DNA from: Phascolarctos cinereus | Taxonomy: Eukaryota; Chordata; Mammalia; Diprotodontia; Phascolarctidae | DNA length: 64,000 bases | Assembly (NCBI RefSeq): GCF_002099425.1 | Contig: NW_018344126.1 | Location: forward strand, 6,356,001 to 6,420,000 | Direction of reading: 5' to 3' | Shown here: in pieces, positions 45,405-57,134 of the stretch | How positions within the stretch are numbered: position 1 is the first letter of the stretch | Layout of the letters: every line of letters starts with the position of its first letter | Translations under genes and position numbers: made by a program | The notes under the pieces: generated by a model | The model's input: only the letters and a program-made list of their open reading frames with translations | What the model was told of the DNA's origin: nothing | Databases searched by the model: none

Positions 45405-45930
45405 ATTAAACACCACCTACTATGTTCTAGGTGGGACAGCTAGATGGTGCAACGAATAGAGTACTGGGCCTGACGCCAGAAAGACTCATCTGCCTGAATT
45501 CAAATTTGGCCTCAGACACTTCTAGCTGTATGACCCTAGGCAAGTCACTTAATACCTGTTTGCTTCAGTTTCCTCACCTGTAAAATGATCTGGGGAAGGA
45601 AATGGCAAACCATTCCAGTATCCTTGCCAAGCAAACCTCAAAATGAGGTCACAAAGACTTAGACACAAATGAAACAATTGAATAATAACAAATGTGCTAG
45701 ATACTGTGCTAAGTGCTTTTACAAATGTTATCACATTTGACTGTCACAACAATCCTGGGATGTAGATGCTATAATTATTTTCATTTTACAGTTGTAGAAA
45801 GTGAGCCAACCAAAGATTAAATAACTTGCTGAAGGTCACACAGCTTTTAAGCATCTGAGATTGGATTTGAATTCAGGTCTGCATGGTTCCAGGCCCAGAA
45901 TTCTATCTACTGTGTCACCAAGTACTGCTA
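45405..45930 (-). mobile_element. Ther2-type CORE-SINE split by a younger SINE
   Basis: The outer element is read on the + strand as 'ccacctactatgttctag' at 45413, then after the insertion 'gatactgtgctaagtgcttt', 'cattttacagttgtagaaag', 'gaaggtcacacagctttt' and 'tctatctactgtgtcacca'. It is the reverse complement of a CORE-SINE whose 3' end lies at the left. Confidence 0.8.
45431..45690 (+). mobile_element. tRNA-derived SINE nested in a CORE-SINE
   Basis: The head 'acagctagatggtgcaacga', B box 'gaattcaaatttg' and the body 'atggcaaaccattccagtat', 'ccttgccaagcaaacc', 'aatgaggtcacaaagactt' define the longer marsupial SINE type (WSINE-like, name from memory). Target duplication: 'tatgttctag' at 45421-45430 and 'aatgtgctag' at 45691-45700. 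Confidence 0.85.
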
Positions 45931-46302
45931 AATAAGAATAATCCATAAAAACCTATTCAATTCAATAGAGACTTTCTTTTAGTTGTTTTTCTTTAATTGT
46001 GTTGGTAGAAGCACAGCAATCAGGTTGTCAAATTGTTATCCTTTGTTATCCATTGCACTGATCACCACTTTCTTTTCCAATCAAGTATTTATTGATGATA
46101 TCACTTACACAATTTCTTGCTCATAGGCCATCACTGAAAACATGTAGCCCATTAGTTCTCCTCTCTCCTCCCCCTCACCACTCATTCATCTCTTTTTTTT
46201 TTTGGTTTATCTCGAACTTGAAAAGTTCAGAGTGATATGTCTGAAGATTCCCAACCATAAACATCTTTGGAATAATATTTATGTTAAAAAGATGGGCTTT
46301 TA

Positions 46303-46454
46303 GGGGCAGTTAGGTGGCACAATGGATAGAGTACTAGTCCTGGAGTTAGAAGGATCTGAATTCAAATTTGGTCTCAGACACATGACACTTAATAGTTGTG
46401 TGACCCTGGGCAAATCACTTAACTACATTGCCTAGCCAAAAAAAAAAAAAAAAA
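46303..46454 (+). mobile_element. Short tRNA-derived SINE with poly-A
   Basis: The head 'ggggcagttaggtggcacaa', B box 'gaattcaaatttggtctc', 'tgtgtgaccctgggcaaatc' and a final A-run at 46438-46454. Target duplication: 'gatgggctttta' at 46291-46302 and 'ggtgggctttta' at 46455-46466 (11 of 12). It looks relatively young. Confidence 0.9.
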
Positions 46455-46689
46455 GGTGGGCTTTTATGTTAGGAAGAATTTAGGATTAATAAAAGCACTG
46501 AACAAGTTTCCCCAAGTAATCTAGCCTGCTGTCTTTCTCCTATTAACTTCTGAACATGAGTCATGAGCTATTTATAGTATTTATCAAAAATATATACACC
46601 ATTATTCAATTGACAAGCTATTCAACTGAGTATCATGTGAAGATAGGGCATTTTTATTTGGTTAAATTTTTTTAGATAGATTATTTTAT

Positions 46690-49600
46690 CTCAAGATTTT
46701 TTTTTAATTCGGTATTTTTATTTCCCAAGTCACATGCAAAAACAATTTTCAGCATTTGTTTCTAAAATTTTGAGTTCCAAATTCTCTCTCTTCCTCCCTC
46801 CCCACCCTGCCCCTCCCCCCACCCAGAAGGCAAGCAATTTTACACATGCTATAGATGTGTAGCCATGCAAAATATCTCCACAACAGTCATATTGCAAAAG
46901 AAAATATAAAACAAAAAAAGAAAACAAAAAAAACTCAAGAAAAAATATTCTTCAATCTGTATTCATACACCATCAGTTCTTTCTCTATGGATGGATAGCA
47001 TTTTTCATCATAAGCTCTTCAGAGTTGTCTCAGATCATTGTATTGCTGAGAATAACTAAGTCATTCACAGCTGGTCATCTTACAATATTGCTGTTACTTT
47101 GTACATAATATATTTCACTTTGCATCAGCTCATGTAAGTCTTTTCAGGTTTTTCTGAGAGCATCCTGCTCATCATTTCTTATAGACAATAGTATTCCATC
47201 GTAATCACATACCGCAATTTGTTCAGCCATTCCTCGATTGATGGGCATTGACTTAATTTCTATTTCTTTGCCACCAAGAAAAGCTGCTATAAATATTTTT
47301 GTCCATATTGGTCCTTTTCCCTTTTTCTTAATCTCTTTTGGGATGCAGACCTAGTAGTAATATTGTTAGGTCAAAGGCTATGTATGGATTTATAGCCCTT
47401 TGGGCTTAGTTCCAAGTTGCCCTACAGAATGGTTGAATCAGAGCACAACTCCACTAACAATGCATTAATGTTTCATTTTTCCCACATCCCTGCCACCATT
47501 TGTCATTTTCCTTTTTTGTCCTGTTTGCCAATCTAATAGGCATGAGGTATTACCTCAGAATTGTTTTAATTTATATTTCCTTAATCAATAGTGAGTTAGA
47601 ATATTTTTTATGGCTATGCATAGCTTTCATTACTTGTTCCGAAAACTGGTCATACCTTTTAATCATTTATCAGCTGGGGAATGGCTCTTAGGTTTTTTTT
47701 GCTGTTTGTTTGTTTTGTTTTTTATAAATTTGACTATTTTCTATATGATTGATGAATGAAGCCTTTACCAGAGAAATTTGCTTCAAAATTGTTTTCACAG
47801 TTACTATTGCTAACTGTATTTCCCTCCAACCTATCCTTCCCCCATTTATTTTATTCTCTCTCTCCCTTCACCCTGTCCCTCTTTAAAAATATTTTACTTC
47901 TGACTATCCTCTCCCCCAATCTGCCCCCTTTCTATCACCATCACCCCTTCTCTTATCCCTTTCCTGTAAGGTAAGATAGATTTCTAGATTTCTATACCCA
48001 ATTGAGTGTGCATGTTATTCTGTCTTTGAGCCAATTCTGAAGAGGGTAAGGTTCACTCATTCCTCCCTCAACTCCTTCTCTTCCACTCAACTATAAAAGC
48101 CTTTTCTTTCCTCCTTTATGTGAGATAATTTACCTCATTCTACCTCTTTCTCCCAGTACTTTCTCCCTTTCTCTCTCACTCCTTAATTTTATTTTTTAAG
48201 ATATTATCCCTTCATATTAAACTCACATCTGTGCTCTCTGTCTATATATACTCCTTCTAATGGCCCTAATAATAAGAAACTTCTTAGGACTTACAAGTAT
48301 CAGCTTCCCATCTAGGAATATAAACAGTTTAACCTTATTAAGTCCCTTATGATTTCCCTTTTCTGTTTACTTTTCTCATACTTCTCTTGAGTCTTGCATT
48401 TGAAAGTCAAATTTTCTATTCAGCTCTGGTATTTTCATCAAGAATGCTTGAAAGTCCTTTATTTCATTGAATATCAATTTTTTCCCCTGAAGTATTATAC
48501 TTAGTTTTGGTGGGTAGGTGAATCTTGGTGGTAATCTTAGCCCCATTAATCTCCAGAATATCATCCCAAACCCTCAGATCCTTTAATACAGAAGCTGCTA
48601 AATCTTGTATTATCCTGAATTGTTTGTCCACAACACTTGAACTGTTTCTCTTCTTCATCTGAGAGCTCTTGAATTTGGCAATATTCTTGGAGTTTTCATT
48701 TTGGGATCTCTTTCAAGAGGTTATCAGTGGATTCTTTCCATTTCTATTTTACTCTCTGGTTCTCAGGGCAGTTTTCCTTGATAATTTTTTTTTGAAAGAT
48801 GATGTCTAAGCTATTTTTTTCAGATAGTCCAATAATTTTAAAATTATTTTTCCTGCATCTATTTTCTAAGTCAGTTTGTTGTTCCAATGAGATATTTCAC
48901 ATTGTCTTCTATTTTTTTCTTTCTTTTCATTTTGTTTCAATGTTTCTTTATTTCTTGTAAAGTCATTGACTTTCACTTGCTCAATTCTAACTTTTTCAAG
49001 GAATTATTTCCTTCAGTGAGAATTTATACCTGCTTTTCCATTTGGCCAATTTACTTTTTTAGGAGGTTTTTTTTCCTCCAGTAAATTTTTGTGATTCCTT
49101 TTCTATATGGCCAATTCTGCTTTTTAAGGCATTCTTTTCCTCATTGGCTTTTTGAACCTCTTATCATTTGGTCTAGTCTGTTTTTTAAAGTGTCATTTTC
49201 TTTAGTATTTTTTTCATCTCCTTTACCAGGCTGTTGATTCTTTTTTCATGATTTACTTGAATCACTTTCATTTCTCTTCCCCGTTTTGCCTCTGCTTCTC
49301 TTATTGATTTTCAAAATCCTTTTTGAGTTTTTCCATGGTGTAAGAGCATTTCATATTTTTCTTGGAGGATTTGGATGTAGGAACTTTCACTTTGTTATCT
49401 TCTTCTAAGTATATATTTTGATCTTCCTTGTCACCATAGTAACTTCCTATGGTCAGAGTTTTCTCAATAGAGAAGAGAGTTTGCTCATTTTCCTAGGCTA
49501 TTACTTGGCTTTTAACTCTTTTTTAAAGTAGGTCTCTGCTTCTAGTGTGGAGGATGCATTCTCCTAAGCTTTAGAAATTTTGTGCAGCTCTTTTCAGAGA

Positions 49601-50224
49601 TACTTCTAGGGACCCCTAAGCTTTCAGTTCTTCTGAGGTGATATGATCTAGGAGAGGTGTTTACTTCTCTCCTGGCCTGTGCCAGTGTCTGCGCCTATCT
49701 GTGAGTGGCCACAAACACTCCTTTCTGCCACAGAACTGTGATGAGTATCCCTGCTATACCCCAGCGTGCTAGTGTTTCTTCTTGCCCTGGAGCTGCTACC
49801 TAGCCTATGACCAAGATTTGACTATGGGCAAAGCAACAGAGTCCTGCCCCCAGTGCCAGCAAAGGGATAATTATAATTTCCTCCTGACCAGTTGTTCAAT
49901 CCCCTTACTGTCTGTGAAATGAGAACTCCAGAAGCAGCCACTGCTGTTGCTGATTAAGTGGCTCCCAAGGCCTACTACTGTTTTGCTGGGGCTGGGGCTG
50001 GAGCTGGGTCTGTGCTGGACTGCACTCCTCTCTCACCCTGCTGCAACAGACCTTTCCTGCCAACTTTCTATATTGTCTTGGGCTGGTAAATTGTTTCACT
50101 TCATATTTTTGTGGGTTCTGCCACTCTAGAATTTGTTTAGAGTAATTATTTAAAGGTATTTAGAAGGATTTGGGGGAGGGGTCAGGCAAGTCCCTGCCTT
50201 TACTCTACCTTCTTGCTCTACCTC
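46690..50224 (-). mobile_element. Element H: HAL1-like element with ORF2 end
   Basis: The most complete copy with an L1-type 3' end. From 50224 on the - strand: 5' UTR (to about 49500), ORF1 (48400-49480), G/A-rich spacer (47770-48300), a deletion junction near 47790-47820, the C-terminal part of ORF2 (47340-47750; complement of the 'ccaaagggctataaa' and 'ctattaggtct' type text), the L1 3' UTR and an A-rich tail (46690-46720). 'ttagatagatta' at 46672-46683 and 'ttagacagattt' at 50225-50236 are the target duplication. Endonuclease and reverse-transcriptase core are absent. Confidence 0.85.
48376..49480 (-). pseudogene. L1/HAL1 ORF1 of element H
   Basis: The C-terminus is the best preserved: the open frame at 48564-48376 gives 'LSIILQGKKLIFNEIKDFQ' and 'AFLMKIPELNRKFDFQMQD', equal in position to the end of L1 ORF1p. 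The preceding RNA-binding block ('IIQDLAASVLKDLRVWD') is in another frame at 48658-48464, so a frameshift separates them. Coiled-coil coding sequence covers roughly 48880-49320. The copy is dead. Confidence 0.8.
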
Positions 50225-50236
50225 TTAGACAGATTT

Positions 50237-50554
50237 CTTTTTAGTGTCCATGGATGTTTTTAAGGAAGCCTTGACTTGTTTATATTGAATTTAAAGTTCA
50301 AACCATCCCCTTTTTCCTTGATTACAGTCCCACCTCTCTAGCACAATTTTAAAAATGGCCTTGTCTCATATAAAAATCTTCAACAAATACTTGGTTAATA
50401 ATTTACTCCCTGATACAGAATTCTAAATCAGTGACTACCTTAGAAAAACATGTTTTCTTATGTCATTATAGACAGATATGGTACTAATAGACAGCAGTAG
50501 CTCACCCCTCATATCCACTGGAAACCCTGACTCCCAGACCCATTGTAGCATTAC
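50237..50554. other. Unassigned sequence
   Basis: No gene or repeat recognised between element H and the L2 copy to its right. Confidence 0.4.
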
Positions 50555-51455
50555 ATTCAATTGAAAAATATTTATTAAATGCTTACTATATATGCCAGGC
50601 TCTGCACTGAGACCTGGGTATATAAACAAAATATAAAAATAGTCTCTGTTCTCTGGATCAGACCTTCTAATAAGGAGACATGCATAAACAGGTGCATACA
50701 GAGTTGCATATAGGTAATCTTAGAGAGTAAGTCAATAGAATTTGAGGGTACTAAAAAAGGCCTCCCTACGCAAGGTAGCATTTGAGTTCAGTGTTGAAGG
50801 AATCTAGAATTTCTAAGAAGTTAAGAAAAGGAGAGAGATCATTCAAGAATGGTCAAGAACCTGTAGAAAGGCATGGGGATTGGTATATGAGGAATGGTAA
50901 GCAGGCAAGTGTAACTAGTCTATACAATGCTTAGAGAAGAGTAAATTGTAAGACTGGAAAAAATAGGAAGAGGTTTACTTGAGAAGTGTTTTAAGTGAAA
51001 AAAAATTATTTTAAAAAGTTTGTGTTTGATTTAAGAGGTAAAAGGGAGCCATTGGAGTTTATTGACATGGTCATACCTTCCATTTAGGAAAATCACTTTA
51101 GCAGTAAAGCTTACTGGTTGGAGAAAGACTTGAAGTAGGAAGACCAAATAGGATGTTGAAATAGTCTACAAAGAAAATGATGAAATCCTGAAGAAGGTTG
51201 TGGCTGTCTGCATACAGAAAAGGGGGTGTATATAAGAGATGTTGTGAAGGTAGAAATGATGAGATTTGACAACTGCTTGGACATTTCGGGTGAATGAAAG
51301 AGGAGTCCAATATGACACTGAGATTGTAGGCTTAGGTGACTCACGTATGCTGGTGTGCTAGAGAGCAACAAGGAATTTTAATCAATGAAGAACAGGGATG
51401 TCTCTGAGGAAAAGATAATCAATCTCATTTTGGATATTTTGATTTTCACAGATAA
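50555..51455 (-). mobile_element. L2 LINE copy I, 3' half, reverse
   Basis: The 3' end lies at the left ('atttattaaatgcttactat' on the + strand). Moving right, the + strand has 'ggtagcatttgagttcagtg', 'gggagccattggagtttatt', 'gacatggtcat', 'gatgttgtgaaggtagaaat' and 'tctcattttggatattttga', in the order of the L2 complement. On the - strand a 'LQWLP' peptide near 51050 matches the C-terminal L2 motif. The open - strand frames at 51098-51371 are part of this remnant. Confidence 0.75.
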
Positions 51456-52685
51456 GAATATATGCCTTATTCTGTACCTTCAGTCCATCTCCACTCTGTC
51501 AACAGGCAGGATCGGGTCTATGCTGTAGTGAATTCAAACTGGTTTGTGAAAGAGGGCTGTTAAATTTTCAATGTGAACAATAATGCCTTGAAAATTGATA
51601 GATACTACAAATTAGGGCTTGATTTCTTGCTTCGCTGATCTTGACTTAAGAAACTGAAGAAAAAATGTTAACAATGTTAACATTTAATGTTAAATGTTTG
51701 TTTCACATTTTTGGAAAGCCTGTTGTTAAACATTTGTCAGTATATCCCTGGTTGAGAGCCTTTTCACACAGATAGAAAGTATTTGAACCATTATTCAGAC
51801 TCAGGTTTCCTAACTCCAAAGATAAAATTCTCTCTTCCTAACATTATTGCACTGAAAAGTAGCTCCATGTATAAATTGGGCAGTGCTATGATACTTTCAT
51901 TCAAATTTTGTGTGTTATGACATAATATCATTATATAACTTATTTGTTATATTTTTAATTTTCCTTATATAAACATATGTGTATACACACATATTGCACA
52001 TGCAAATTCATACATACACAAAACACACATATATGTATAAATGTACACATGCAGACTATAGAAACAGTGTATAAGAATATCAACTAAGTAGCTCATGTTA
52101 ATGAGAAACAATAAAATTAAAAGGCAACAAATTAAAAATGGATAAAAAGAATTCTTCTTTGCATGAAGTCTAATTAGCCCGTGGAACTTGTTCCCAAAGG
52201 AAATTATTGAAGCAAATAGTTGAGTATGATTCCAGAAAGGATTAGACATAATGAAGCAAATTTTTGAAAGCCACTTATAAATTTATGCCAGCAAATTTGC
52301 AGGGGAAAATAGGATTTGCACATTGCAAGTGCACACTGTAGCATGCAGAGAGATTGAAGGTGAAAAAATTATGGGTTTGTATGAGAGGCTAAGTTGATGT
52401 CACCTTTGAAAATTGGCTCCAGTTAGCTAAATATTCTAAAATTGGCACTGAAAATAGAGTATTTAATGAGGGGAGGAAGGCATTTGTGAATAATCTTGGA
52501 TCTAAAGAATTAGAAAAATCAAATAATAAGAACCTATACTCTATATTTGTTTAAAAAATAAAGAAAATGACAAACAAATAAATAGACACTTTCGGAGGCA
52601 TTCACTAAAATAATTTTGAAGGAAGTTCAGAGTCAAATCAATTTCTCAACCTTTTCACAATATAGAGTGAGATACTGTATAAGAT
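51456..52685. other. Unassigned sequence between two L2 copies
   Basis: The stretch is AT-rich, with CA/TA runs near 51970-52045 and a small palindrome at 51663-51685. No gene is evident. Confidence 0.4.
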
Positions 52686-52911
52686 TTCAGATTCAAGTCA
52701 AAGATGACACTTGAGATTGTGAACCTGAGTAACTGGGAAAATGGTGACTACCTTGATAGTAATAGGAAAAATGGGAAGAAGGAAGTTATAAAGAGGGAAG
52801 TAAAATTAGTTCTATTTTGGACATGTTGAGTACAGACACCCAGTTTAAGTTGGTGATTTTATTGAGTTATGTGATGCAGGACTATACCTCAGGAGAGAGA
52901 CTATGGCAATA

Positions 52912-53080
52912 CATATATACATAAACATATACATACAAACATCACACAAATACAACAAATACACATATATACATATACAATATTGTTATGTACACAATGC
53001 ATATTTGCATATATATGTATAAACACATATGTATGTATATACATGCATGCATGTATATGTGTATATTTGTATATATTTTA
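52912..53080. repeat. (CATA)n/(TA)n tract
   Basis: Imperfect ATAC/CATA repeats inside L2 copy II. Confidence 0.8.
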
Positions 53081-54322
53081 TATAAACTCAATACATGGAA
53101 ATCATTGAAATTAAGATGATAATTAAGCCCATGAAAGCTGAAGAGATCAGCAAGTAAATAGATAGCATAGGGCAAAGTACAGTTAATAAGAGTTACATGG
53201 ATAATGCACTATAAAGGAAACTGATCATTCCCATTAAAGTAACTGAATTAAAGGTAAACAACGCAAAAAAAAATCCAATAGTTTCTTTTTGTTTCTTCTT
53301 CATAATTGCAGAAGATATTTCTTCAAAATGATAAATAAGAGTGTTTCAATCTAAAGGAAAGAAAAAAAAAATGCCTTCTTCCATGGTGCCCTCTGGAATG
53401 ACCATTCCATAATTAACATTTTTTTCATTTTTTTCTTCCTTTCTCATACTTTTCATCTTTTGAGATTCACTAAAACCTGGCTCCCTCCTGAAGACATTAC
53501 ATTCCTCATGCCCCTTTCCAGGACTAACTTCACTTATTCTCAGCACTCTGGTCCTTTAATGACTGCTGCACTTCCAGCTTGGACTTGATTGGAAAATTCA
53601 GTCTTGAAAAAGGAGTGATGAATAATATCAAGCAGGGAAGGGATTACTAACAGATAATTGTGAAATTTATCTAGTCCACCAAGGAGTCAAGATAACCACG
53701 GTTATTGCAGAAATAATGATTTTTTTGAAGAATGGAGTGGGAGAGTGAATGGATGTCAGAGTGAAGATGAAGAATAGATTTAGAAGTTTCAAGATGTAAG
53801 GAAAGCAAGGATTATAAATGATTACATAAAGGAATTTCAGACTTTGTGAGAACATGAAACTAGAACATTTATGGGTGATGGCAAGATCAAGGCATCATCT
53901 TTGCATATGCTAAGGTGCAATAAAAATTAGGTCATTGAGAAAACTGAGGAAATGGGAATTTAGGGTATTCAAGGGAACATCGATATCTGTGTTGAAGTTC
54001 CCTAGCATGAAGGTAGAACATGGGAAGAAAAGAATGCTGAACTCAATGGGAAAGGAAAAAAAATACCCTGGAATGGATTGATAACAACCATAAGGATCAG
54101 GAGTGGGTGATAAATTTGGCTAACATGAGCCTTAAAAGAAGAGGAGTTGTTGAGTGATGGCGGTAGAGAGAAAGCCTGAAGATGGTAATGAGGTGCAGGA
54201 AGTATTCTGACACAATAAGTATCTGACTCCCCCTCAATGATAGGTTTATAAGCTTAGGTATATGTATTAATGGAAAGGATGGGGAGAAAAGCAGTGTCAC
54301 GAGGAGGGACAAGTTCTTAATG

Positions 54323-54394
54323 TGGGGCGGGGGGGGGCACCTGCAGGCTCAAGGCCACATGTGGTTGCTTGAGGCTGCAGGTTCCCCACCGTTG
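54323..54394. mobile_element. 72-bp hAT-like foldback element
   Basis: The two halves are near-complements around the centre 'ccacatgtgg' (54355-54364): left arm 'cacctgcaggctcaag', right arm 'cttgaggctgcaggttcc'. The 8 bases outside are 'tcttaatg' (54315-54322) and 'tcttagtg' (54395-54402), the length of a hAT target duplication. The termini fit a 'ggtggggaacctg' inverted repeat. It looks like a deletion derivative that kept little more than its ends. Confidence 0.75.
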
Positions 54395-55044
54395 TCTTAG
54401 TGAGTTCCAGATGGTGAAAAGAATGGAAAAGAAAGAGGTGTAAGGTGAAAATAATTTATTTTTCTATTATAGGGCAGACATTTCAGAGGGCACAAGATGC
54501 ACGCAAGTATGGAATGAAACATAAGGGAATACAGTCGAGATAGGAGTAAGAAAGTAGGCAGTTGGGAATGGGGAATGGAATTTGTATATTGTCAGTCAGG
54601 GGTTCAGAATCACAAGGATGTAGAGAGTATAAGGAGATGGGAGTATGATAACCATTGAGGAGTGAGTCCAAGAACAGTGTCAGTGTTTGAAAAGAGTTCT
54701 ATTGAAGGGAATGGGATTTGATTTTCCAGGTCTTTCACTGAGGTCCAATGTCAGGGAATGTGGTGATATCGTGACCTGTGAGGCCTCAAGAGGTAAGCCT
54801 CACAGAAGGAGAAAATATCATGTAAGACTATTCAGGAGATTTTGGTACCTTGCCTTATCTGGTAAAGGTCTTGCATGGGGAATAAGGTGGGTGAAGGTGG
54901 GGGTAGGATGGACAAAATCCTTCCTCCCTTACTCTAGACTTTTACTAAAGTTTTGCCCTCCAGTCTTTTTCAATATTACAAAGGTCAGAAGTTAAATCAT
55001 TTTATACTTTCCCCACAAAGTTTACATGTTAGTTGATGAAATGG

Positions 55045-55285
55045 AGGTAGGTAGCACAGTTTGGCCTGGAGTCTGGAACTAAGCTGAAATCTGGCCTTAG
55101 CCATTTATTGGCTTTGTGACTCTGGGCAAGTCAGTTAACTTGTGATTGCCTCCATATTCTCAACTGGTGGTAATAATGATAGCACCTACCTGCCAGGGTT
55201 GTTGTGAGGATCAAATGAGATATTTGTGAAGCACTTAACACAGTGCCTAGCATATAGTAGATGCTTAATAAATACTTGTTTCCTC
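55045..55285 (+). mobile_element. CORE-SINE
   Basis: The block has 'aggtagcacagtttggcctg', 'gactctgggcaagtcagtta', 'atagcacctacctgcc', 'agggttgttgtgaggatca', 'cacttaacacagtgcctagc' and ends with 'gatgcttaataaatacttg'. It is nearly full length but diverged. Confidence 0.8.
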
Positions 55286-55289
55286 CTTT

Positions 55290-56960
55290 TTCGTTTCATT
55301 ACCAACAAAATGCCCCAGTTCTTACTGTCATCATGAGAATCCAAGGGGCTTAGCAAGGGAAGATGAATCTGATTGCTTATTTATGTAGCCTATCCTCCCC
55401 ATGAATGCTCCATGCTTATAAAGTTATCGGTAATGACCATCAGTGCCACAGAGTAATATGAGATAAAAGTAAGATTACAGTAATTTAATATCTTTTTCAG
55501 TCTCTGTCTCATTCCAGGCAAATTCATTGAAAGATGCTTATATTCTTAGGCATACAGATATGTAACTTCTGTAAAAGCAGATGTGGGTAGATTCTGAACT
55601 AATCAAAATACAGAGATCTAAACAACATCCCTTAGGTCATTGCTGCTGAATGATCTGGAAGGAAATGGTGGCTGCAACCAACAAACACTACTTAAAAAAA
55701 TGAGATTCACCTTGAATTTTAATATAATTTTACCTTTAAAATGTGCATTTAGAAAAAGAAAGTGTGAGGATTTAATTGTGAATATTATCAACTGGTTATT
55801 ACTCCTACCACCACCTAATTAAGAATGGAGAAGTGAAATAAAGTCTAAACAATATTTACCATGAAATGTAAAGGAACTTTATCTCTAGATTTTTTTTAAA
55901 TGTTCATTTTCAATCTAGAGATAAATGTGTCTCTAAGATCAAGATAACACACTTTCACTGCTTCTTTTCTAATGAAGGCAAATAACTATGAAAAATCTCT
56001 TAACTTTAGTCAGTCATAGTTGGAAAAAAGATACTTTTCATCTTTGTTTTGATTAGAGCTGTTCCACATGGGTCAAATAAAAAATTAAGACTAGAATGAG
56101 CCCCATGTGATTATTTGCAAGAACTCACTTAAGTCTGTTCCCTGGAAAGAGCATCTTAAAGAAGATGAATAAAACATGGTAGAAGCATTTAAGTTAAAAG
56201 CACTGGAGCTTGGGAAGAGCAGAAAATCATAATTAGTCTTTTTCTACCTTTTCTTATATATTGTTTTTGAGAAACTGCACTAGAAAGTTGAAAATTTGGT
56301 CCCCTGATATTGCCAACTATTGAAAACTAAGCTAAATTATTTACGTGAACTAATTCCTACTCAAATATTCCAATGGATTTATAATACTATCAGTATGGAT
56401 AATTCCTCCAATAATGCATGTCAGCCTCTTCATGCATGCCTTTCTTGTACTACTATCCTTCAAGCCTAATCATAAATTGGCTATACAGAATCCACCCTAA
56501 GTGTAGGTGGGATTCCTCCAAATCTCCTAATGTCCTATTCCAATGCATGATGTTGCAAAGGTGACCTCTAAGTGTCTGAAGACCACTGTAGCCCAGCTTT
56601 ACCTCAGTCAGATTCTAAAATCTGGAAAATCTTCAAAGACATTCCCTGAAAGAGACAATGACTTCTAAGGACTAGCCTAGTAGTGAAAGACTCTTTACCA
56701 GCAAGCTGGACAGTTGATGATGAATCATTAACCCATGAGTTAGCTAATTTTCAAAAAAAAAATTGATTTTTTTTAATCAAAAGAGAGATTAGGTAAGATA
56801 GCAAAGTTGGATCAATGCAAAATCATCTCCACTATGCGGAAAAACAACTTCAATGGGATCCAGTCAACACAGACCAAGTGCTTAATAATTTTGACTGGCT
56901 TCTTGAGTCCTTTAGACTTAGTTATAAGAAGGAAGAGAAATCGTGGTGAAGTTTAAACAG
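55290..56960. other. Unassigned, probably unique sequence
   Basis: No repeat or exon recognised. A perfect 14-bp stem with a 20-base loop lies at 55878-55925. Confidence 0.4.
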
Positions 56961-56964
56961 GATT

Positions 56965-57120
56965 AACTTGGGAATCAAAAGAACTGGATTCAATTTATAC
57001 CTGTCACTTACTACCTGTGAGACCTTTGACAAGTTACTTAACCTCCCTAGGTTCCACTTGCTTCATATGTAAAATGAGGAGTTTGTCTACCCTAGATAGC
57101 CTTTTAAGGTCCCAGAGCCT
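56965..57120 (+). mobile_element. MIR-type SINE
   Basis: 'cctgtcacttactacctgtg', 'gacaagttacttaacctccc', 'atgtaaaatgaggagtttgt' and 'ccttttaaggtccc' follow in the order of the family at 5075. Confidence 0.75.
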
Positions 57121-57134
57121 GACACTAAGTAATC

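Larger units (their letters stand above)
52690..54830 (-). mobile_element. L2 LINE copy II, reverse, with endonuclease region
   Basis: The left part repeats the region seen in copy I ('tgacacttgagattgtgaac', 'attttggacatgttgagtac'), so this is a separate insertion. Further right the - strand encodes endonuclease-like text: 'FNTDIDVPL' near 53985 (the GDFN box with G and D altered) and 'CLDLAITHKCSS' near 53880. It continues to about 54830 in decayed form. A microsatellite (52912-53080), an unassigned piece (about 53330-53650) and a 72-bp foldback (54323-54394) interrupt it. Confidence 0.65.

Noticed and set aside
54731-54791. Exon-like segment with 'tttccag' before and 'gaggtaag' after
   Set aside because: It falls within the decayed L2 copy II, and the frame is not supported; splice-like words are common.
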